Shown: piece by piece, positions 6,793 to 11,450 of the stretch | Layout of the letters: each line of letters starts with the position of its first letter | Position numbering within the stretch: the stretch's first letter is position 1 | NCBI GenBank assembly: GCA_046729895.1 | Contig: JBKPHP010000268.1 | Location: 1-11,450, forward strand | Length of the DNA stretch: 11,450 bases | Reading direction: 5' to 3' | From: DASXBA01 sp046729895 | GTDB taxonomy: Bacteria; Actinomycetota; Thermoleophilia; Solirubrobacterales; Thermoleophilaceae | Notes under the pieces: model-generated | Database searches by the model: none | Seen by the model: only the letters and a program-made list of their open reading frames with translations | Told to the model about the DNA's origin: nothing | Made by a program: the position numbers and the translations under genes

Positions 6793-8562
6793 ATGGGCAC
6801 TCCGCTGGTCCGCGCCGCCTTCGCCGTATTGGTGGGCGCGACGATCGCCGCGTTCTTCGTCACGCAGCAGCTCAAGGGAGAGTTCCCGCTCGTGCTTCGC
6901 TTCGCCGCGGCTCCGAGAGCGATCTCTCCCAACGGCGACGGCGCGCGCGACGGCGCCGTCGTGGGCTTCGACCTGTCCGAGCCCGCCACGGTCTCCCTCT
7001 TCGTGGTGGACTCGGAGGGCAACGACGTGCGCCGGCTCGTGAACGACCGCCGGCTCGCAGGCGACACGAAGCACCGCTTCTTCTGGAACGGGCGCGACGA
7101 CGCCGGCCGGCGGGTGCCCGACGGCATTTACCGGCTGCGCGTCGTACGCCGCGACGAGGGCCGCGTGATCAACTCCTTCAAGGAGCTCCGGGTCGACACC
7201 AGGCCGCCCAGGGTGGAGCTCAGCTCGGCCCGCCCGGGCGTGATCGCTCCGGGCGATCCGGGCCAGCACCCGCGAGTCGCGATCCGCTATCGCGGGCTCC
7301 GCAACGGGGCGCCCGAGTTCCGAATCTTCCGTACGGACGAGGGGCCCCCTCGCGTGGTGGCGCGCTTCAGGGGCAACGACAGGCGGATGGCCGTGTGGCG
7401 GGGGAGCATCCGCGGCCACCCCGCGGTGGACGGCGACTATGCCTTCACGGTGACCATCCGCGATGGGGCGGGCAACCGTGGCGTCGCGCCGGCGGAGATA
7501 CCGAATCCGGAGCTGGGCCGCCCCGGCACCGGAGTATCGGTTCGCCATTTGACGCTGCTCGGGCCGCTCGGTGTCGTTCGGGCGGGCTCGCTGGCCGTAC
7601 TCGAGGTCGGGCCGTACGCGCGGGGCTTCGAGTTCCTCCTGTCGAGGCTCGGCTCGAAGCGCCTCGTGAAGCGGGGTGGCCGCTTCGGCGGGCGCTTCCG
7701 GGTGCGCGTCCCTCCGCGTTCCCGCACCGGCGTCTACCTCTTGCGCGTGCGGGCCGGACGGAGGAGAGCGGTCTGGCCGCTTGCGGTGGAGGGACGCCCC
7801 GCGGCCCGCGGGCCTCGCCCGCTGGTGGTACTGCCCGTGGTCAGCTGGGAGGGCCTCAACCGCTTCGACGACGACCTGGACGGCTTCGCCGAGACGCTTC
7901 AGGACTCGCGCTCCGTGCGGCTGGAGCGGCCCTTCGCGCGGGGCGGACCACCACCGCAATACGACTCGCAGGTGGCGCCCCTGCTGCGCTTCCTCGACCG
8001 CGAGAAGCTCCCCTACGACCTCACCACCGACGTCTCCCTGGACCGCGGCGCGCCCCCCTCCCTCGCGAGAGCCCCTGGCGTGGCGGTCGCCGGCAGCGCT
8101 CGCTGGCTCACGCCCGCCTCCCTGCGGGGGCTGCAGCGGTACGTGAAGGATGGTGGGTGGCTGGCTTCGTTCGGAGCGGACGCCCTGCGCCGCTCCGTCC
8201 GCCTAAACGCGGGGGTCCTACGAGACCCCACCGCCGCACGCGCGGAGAACGCCCTCGGCGAGCGCACCAGGCTCGTGAGAGGGAGTCGGGCGCCGCTGAC
8301 GGTGGAGCAGGACCGCATCGGGCTCTTCGACGACCGCTTCGTGGGGGAGTTCTCCGTATTCGAGCGCTCTATGGCGCTCGCCCCGGGGGCCAGGCGGCTG
8401 GCAGCTGCCGGCCGCGACCCCGGCCGGCCGGCCTTCGTCGTCTACCGACTCGGCAAGGGGCTCGTTCTGCGCGTGGGCACGCCACAGTGGTCGGCAGAGC
8501 TCTCCGAAGCCGCGGTAGCCGGGGTCACCAGGCGCATCTGGTCGCTGCTTCGGCGCGGTTGA
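6793..8562 (+). CDS. Membrane-anchored FlgD-Ig protein with N,N-dimethylformamidase-like C-terminal region
   Basis: This is a 589-residue protein. Residues 5-25 (LVRAAFAVLVGATIAAFFVT) are a signal anchor, so the rest should face outside. Residues about 33-140 form a FlgD-type Ig domain: ISPNGDGARDGA, then FFWNGRDDAGRRVPDGIYRLRV, the classic turn of this fold. Residues 139-235 look like a second Ig-type domain, ending in DGDYAFTVTIRDGAGN. Residues about 343-589 resemble the C-terminal region of the N,N-dimethylformamidase large-subunit family: VLPVVSWEGLNRFDDD, then LPYDLTTDVSLDR, then RWLTPASLRGLQRYVKDGG, then a closing GKGLVLRVGTPQWSAEL. The family's HxEYW-like segment reads GSARWLT here (435-440), so an intact metal site is doubtful. 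The ATG at 6793 is chosen because it directly precedes the anchor. The propeller gene follows after 31 bp and is probably co-transcribed. Substrate unknown. Confidence 0.82.
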   Translation: MGTPLVRAAFAVLVGATIAAFFVTQQLKGEFPLVLRFAAAPRAISPNGDGARDGAVVGFDLSEPATVSLFVVDSEGNDVRRLVNDRRLAGDTKHRFFWNGRDDAGRRVPDGIYRLRVVRRDEGRVINSFKELRVDTRPPRVELSSARPGVIAPGDPGQHPRVAIRYRGLRNGAPEFRIFRTDEGPPRVVARFRGNDRRMAVWRGSIRGHPAVDGDYAFTVTIRDGAGNRGVAPAEIPNPELGRPGTGVSVRHLTLLGPLGVVRAGSLAVLEVGPYARGFEFLLSRLGSKRLVKRGGRFGGRFRVRVPPRSRTGVYLLRVRAGRRRAVWPLAVEGRPAARGPRPLVVLPVVSWEGLNRFDDDLDGFAETLQDSRSVRLERPFARGGPPPQYDSQVAPLLRFLDREKLPYDLTTDVSLDRGAPPSLARAPGVAVAGSARWLTPASLRGLQRYVKDGGWLASFGADALRRSVRLNAGVLRDPTAARAENALGERTRLVRGSRAPLTVEQDRIGLFDDRFVGEFSVFERSMALAPGARRLAAAGRDPGRPAFVVYRLGKGLVLRVGTPQWSAELSEAAVAGVTRRIWSLLRRG

Positions 8563-8593
8563 GGGACTTGGCCCTCTGCCATCCTTCGGCCGC

Positions 8594-9925
8594 GTGAATC
8601 GCCGCCGCCTGCTGATCGCGGGCGCCTTTGCCGTAATCGCACTGGGCGCCGCGATAGGGAAGTACGTCCACGATCAGAACCAGCCCACCCGCAAGCGCGG
8701 CTCGGCCACCGAGGAGTTCGTCACCACACCGGAGCCAAGCCCGAACCCCGGGCCGGAGAGCTCGGTCCCCTGGCCGACCTTCGCCTACGACCGAGAGCGC
8801 GACCACCTGTCGCCATTTCGGCACCGTCCTCCCTATCGCCGCCTGTGGTCGGCCAACGCCCACAACACGCTCGAGTTCCCTGCCTCGGTCGCCTACGGGC
8901 ACGTGTACCTCGCGCAGCAGAAAGGGCTCTTCTTCGCCATCAACGGCAAGACCGGCCGGGTCAGGTGGCGGAAGAACACACATCGCTGCTCCGCCTCGTC
9001 GCCCACGATCGCCCGCCATGTCGTCTATCAGGCGTGGATGGACCGCGTGAACTGCCCGCAGTCCCGCCCCGGCGCCACCGGCTTCCTGATCGCGTGGAAC
9101 GCCGATACGGGCAGGAAGATCTGGAAGCGCAACGGGGCGCCGATCGAGTCCTCGCCGCTGCTGGTGAAGCGGACGCTCTACTACGGCGCCTGGGATCACC
9201 GCGTGCACGCCGTCAACGCCCGGACCGGCCGCCAGCGCTGGAGCTTCAAGGGCGACGACGAGATCAACACGTCGGCCGCCTACTGGAGGGGCACGGTCTA
9301 CATCGCCTCCGACGGGGGGACGCTCTACGCGCTCAACGCGCGCACCGGCAAGCTTCGCTGGAGCGCCCAGTCGCACTCCAAGTTCGGCTCGCGCGAGTTC
9401 TTCTACGCCACGCCGGCCGTGGCGTACGGGCGTGTCTACATCGGGAACACGGACGGGACGATGTACGTGTACGGGGCGAGGACCGGCAAGCTGCGCTGGG
9501 CACGGCCGCTCGGCACCTATGTCTACTCGGGCGCGGCGATCTGGAAGCGCCGCGTGTTCGTGGGCACCTACGACGGCAAGTTCTACGCGCTGGACGCCGC
9601 CACCGGGGACGTGATCTGGAAGCGGTCTGCACCCTCGGCGGTGCATGGGGCGCCCACGGTGATGAACGGGCTCGTCTACTTCTCGGTGTGCAGCAGCTGC
9701 GGGCAGGCGGCGTCGCGTGCCGTCAAGCACGGGCCCGACGGCACGTACGCGCTGAGCGCCCACACAGGTCGGGTGATATGGCGCTTCCCCGCCGGCAAGT
9801 TCGCTAACCCGGTGGTGGCGGATTCGAGGAGGATCTACGTCACGGGCCGGGCGAACCTGTACGCACTGGAGCCGAAGGGGGGGCGGCGATCGAAGAAGCG
9901 AAAGTCCTCTCACCGGCGGCCATGA
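8594..9925 (+). CDS. Membrane-anchored PQQ-type beta-propeller protein
   Basis: This 443-residue protein starts with GTG. Residues 3-25 (RRRLLIAGAFAVIALGAAIG) are a signal anchor or uncleaved signal peptide, followed by a Pro/Ser/Thr linker to about 57. The rest is a propeller of PQQ_2/PQQ_3-like repeats. Seven blades end in a TG-x-x-x-W signature: residues 119-125, 172-177, 210-216, 250-256, 296-302, 336-342 and 390-396. A last YALEP near 423 may close the ring. No PQQ dehydrogenase catalytic residues are recognisable, so a scaffold or binding role, as in BamB-like proteins, is likelier than redox catalysis. Cys132/Cys154 and the pair Cys366/Cys369 could form disulfides outside the cell. The C-terminus (GGRRSKKRKSSHRRP) is basic and lies within the 86 bp overlapping the convergent gene. 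The 31-bp gap after the previous gene suggests one operon. Confidence 0.88.
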   Translation: MNRRRLLIAGAFAVIALGAAIGKYVHDQNQPTRKRGSATEEFVTTPEPSPNPGPESSVPWPTFAYDRERDHLSPFRHRPPYRRLWSANAHNTLEFPASVAYGHVYLAQQKGLFFAINGKTGRVRWRKNTHRCSASSPTIARHVVYQAWMDRVNCPQSRPGATGFLIAWNADTGRKIWKRNGAPIESSPLLVKRTLYYGAWDHRVHAVNARTGRQRWSFKGDDEINTSAAYWRGTVYIASDGGTLYALNARTGKLRWSAQSHSKFGSREFFYATPAVAYGRVYIGNTDGTMYVYGARTGKLRWARPLGTYVYSGAAIWKRRVFVGTYDGKFYALDAATGDVIWKRSAPSAVHGAPTVMNGLVYFSVCSSCGQAASRAVKHGPDGTYALSAHTGRVIWRFPAGKFANPVVADSRRIYVTGRANLYALEPKGGRRSKKRKSSHRRP

Positions 9926-11228
9926 GCGCCGCCACGGCCGCCCCGGTGAGCGGCCAGACGAGGTAGTAGTTGTTGAAGGTGCGGCCGATGAACATCAAGA
10001 CCAGGATCGAGATCGAGAACGCCGCGGCTCCCACCCAAAGCTCCTCGGCCCGTCGCTGGACGAGCAGCAGCCAGACCGTGAGCGGCAGCCAGAGAACGAG
10101 CGCGAAGAGCGCGAACGGGTAGGACCCCTCGCGGTCGGCGAGGATGCCCAGCCGCACCATGATCCCCGACAGCCCGTACCCCACGATCCTGTAGGTCCCG
10201 GCGCCGTACTTGACCGTGTCGCGCCAGAAGGCGGCCGGGTCCCACACGAGGAACGGCAGGATCCCGACGGCCAGGACAGCCGCGAACACGAGGGCGGCGC
10301 GGCGCAGCTCGGCGCGGTCGGCGCCTCTCTTCACCAGCATCAGGGCGATGAAGGGCAGGGCCACGACCGCGAACTGCTTGAGCAGCACGGCTCCTGCGAG
10401 GCTCGCCGCCGCCCAGCCGTAGCGCGCACGCGTGACCAGCGCGAAGGAAAGCACGAGCAGGAGCAGGCTGGGGGCGTCGTTCTGGCCGAACCAGGCCGAG
10501 CGGACCGCGACCGGGTTACAGACCAGGATCGCGCCGATGCCCAGTCGCCAGGCGATGGGAGCGCGGAAGGCGAGGGCCGCGAAGAGCGTGAGTACCGTGC
10601 ACACGAGCACGAAGAGCCGGAAGTCGTCGAATGGCTGGGGTAGTGCCCGCCACACCGCGGCGGTCACGATCGTGCCCGGGAAGTAGGCGTAGTGCCGCAG
10701 GGCGACCTCGCGCTCCAGCACGCGCGGGGAGACGGTGCCGTCGAAGGTGTAGAAGCGCTCCAGGCCGCTGCCGCGGTAGTCGTGCCCGTAGGGGTCGTGG
10801 CCGTCCAGGAGGAGCTCTCCGGCCAGCTCGTTCTGGTAGGTCGAGTCGTTGGTGAAGAACCATGGCGCGGTGGAGTCCCGCAGGCCTAGCTGGAGGAAGG
10901 TCGAGGGGGCGAGTAGCAGGAGCGCGACGGCGAGCACGACTCCGATGCCCGGCCGGGCCGGCCAGCTCCGCTTGCGGAACAGCGTGAGCCCAGCGCCCGC
11001 ACACCCGAGCGCCGCGACGAAGCAGGCCGCCCTTGCGATACCCACGTCCCACTCTTCGCCGGCGGCCCGCACCAGCGGGGCGAGTGGTCCCTCGGGGTCC
11101 ACCGACGGCGGGCGGAAGGGCCACGGGCTCGAGCCGAGCTCCGGGAGCGTTATCGCGACGATCGCGAGCAGGACGCCGAGCAGCGCCCACGCCCCGAGCT
11201 GGCCGAGGCGCTCCCCGGCCTCGCTCAC
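9840..11228 (-). CDS. GT87-like polytopic GT-C glycosyltransferase (polyprenol-phosphate-sugar dependent)
   Basis: This 462-residue integral membrane protein has about 10-12 hydrophobic spans (for example 12-28, 62-84, 94-116, 203-222, 271-297, 309-330, 368-390, 397-414, 419-437). The first long extracytoplasmic loop carries TNDSTYQNELAGELL (126-140, with Asp128), then DGHDPYGHDY (142-151) and YAYFPG (180-185). WFGQNDAPSLLLLVLSF (246-262) and LLKQFAVVALPF (282-293) follow. These are hallmarks of the DUF2029/GT87 group, which includes mycobacterial polyprenol-phosphate-mannose-dependent mannosyltransferases. Such enzymes add sugars from a lipid-phosphate donor on the outer side of the membrane; the actual sugar is not readable. 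The start is the GTG inside the GTGA overlap with the upstream membrane-protein gene, which implies coupled translation. The C-terminal tail (about 440-462) is low in complexity and overlaps the end of the propeller gene. Confidence 0.87.
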   Translation of the reverse strand: MSEAGERLGQLGAWALLGVLLAIVAITLPELGSSPWPFRPPSVDPEGPLAPLVRAAGEEWDVGIARAACFVAALGCAGAGLTLFRKRSWPARPGIGVVLAVALLLLAPSTFLQLGLRDSTAPWFFTNDSTYQNELAGELLLDGHDPYGHDYRGSGLERFYTFDGTVSPRVLEREVALRHYAYFPGTIVTAAVWRALPQPFDDFRLFVLVCTVLTLFAALAFRAPIAWRLGIGAILVCNPVAVRSAWFGQNDAPSLLLLVLSFALVTRARYGWAAASLAGAVLLKQFAVVALPFIALMLVKRGADRAELRRAALVFAAVLAVGILPFLVWDPAAFWRDTVKYGAGTYRIVGYGLSGIMVRLGILADREGSYPFALFALVLWLPLTVWLLLVQRRAEELWVGAAAFSISILVLMFIGRTFNNYYLVWPLTGAAVAALMAAGERTFASSIAAPPSAPVRTGSPGP

Positions 11229-11450
11229 GGCGTTACCGCCGCCTCACGCGCGGGACGTCTCTCCGGGCGCCCCTCGTCGCGGCGAGGCCAGGTGAGGAAG
11301 CCCGCCCCGACCCCGAGCACGACCCAGGTGATCGGGTCCTCGAGGAAGCCGCTGTACGAGAGGGCGTGCACGAACAAGGCCAGGAACGAGGCGCCCAGCG
11401 CCAGGCCGACCGTCCTGTCCAGACGGGTTACCGCGGCGAGCAGGCGCGCG
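11225..11450 (-). CDS. C-terminal end of a membrane protein, possibly O-antigen ligase/polymerase-like (partial)
   Basis: Only the last 74 residues are in the window; the gene continues past the right edge. The first full codon is at 11449 and the stop TGA is at 11227-11225, sharing GTGA with the start of the GT87-like gene. The visible protein has a basic segment (ARLLAAVTRLDRT), a hydrophobic span (VGLALGASFLALFVHALSYS), a short loop GFLEDPITW and a second span (VVLGVGAGFLTW). It ends in a charged, Arg/Glu-rich cytoplasmic tail. The short loop and EDPITW turn before the last helix remind me of Wzy/O-antigen-ligase-like proteins, but 74 residues are too few for a firm family call. The coupling to a GT-C enzyme supports a role in membrane glycan assembly. 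Confidence 0.7.
   Translation of the reverse strand, partial: ARLLAAVTRLDRTVGLALGASFLALFVHALSYSGFLEDPITWVVLGVGAGFLTWPRRDEGRPERRPAREAAVTP

Noticed and set aside
6169..7959. 596-codon open frame on the minus strand
   Set aside because: It crosses the divergent promoter and runs antisense to the Ig/amidase-like gene. Its composition is Arg/Ala/Pro/His-rich with no recognisable motifs.
9690..9710. CSSCG as a cytochrome c haem-binding site
   Set aside because: The CxxCH motif needs His after the second Cys; here it is Gly.
8525..9913. 462-codon open frame on the minus strand
   Set aside because: It is exactly antisense to the propeller gene, whose repeats are clear. The antisense product has no family features.

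Overview
The window is very GC-rich, and every real reading frame follows actinobacterial-style codon use: G or C at most third positions, frequent GTG starts and GTGA stop/start overlaps. The protein set (LytR_C membrane protein, zinc-ribbon adenylate cyclase with ATPase and TPR regions, GT4 and GT-C glycosyltransferases, FlgD-Ig and PQQ-repeat exported proteins) fits a soil-type actinobacterium. The lineage Thermoleophilia (Solirubrobacterales/Gaiellales) is my guess from the general look of these proteins. Nothing in the window proves the taxon, and there is no rRNA, tRNA, CRISPR array, insertion sequence or phage gene.

Layout, left to right. (1) 1-944, plus strand: the 3' part of a gene for a Pro/Ala-rich, single-span membrane protein ending in a LytR_C domain. 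(2) 945-1186: a convergent intergenic stretch that is mostly one imperfect inverted repeat (963-1010 against 1121-1175) with smaller hairpins inside. (3) 1187-4735, minus: a 1182-residue multidomain signalling protein with zinc ribbons, class III adenylate cyclase, AAA/STAND-type ATPase and a long TPR region. (4) 4837-6731, minus: a GT4 glycosyltransferase translationally coupled through GTGA to a formyltransferase of the sugar/methionyl-tRNA superfamily. (5) 6732-6792: a 61-bp divergent promoter region. (6) 6793-9925, plus: two genes for exported or membrane-anchored proteins, one with a FlgD-type Ig domain and a C-terminal region like N,N-dimethylformamidase, the other a PQQ-type beta-propeller. 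(7) 9840-11450, minus: a GT87-like polytopic GT-C glycosyltransferase whose 3' end overlaps the propeller gene by 86 bp, preceded through another GTGA overlap by the C-terminus of a membrane protein cut by the window edge.

The most economical reading is a cell-surface glycan locus. The two glycosyltransferases, the formyltransferase and the membrane protein would build and decorate a lipid-linked glycan, possibly carrying an N-formylated amino sugar. The Ig/amidase-like protein and the propeller would act outside the membrane. The cyclase may be an unrelated neighbour or may link the locus to cAMP. None of these links is shown by the sequence beyond gene order and translational coupling. I did not find a clear new system. 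The best leads are the diverged inverted repeat, the formyltransferase/GT4 pair and the amidase-like protein, which appears to have lost its metal-site residues.
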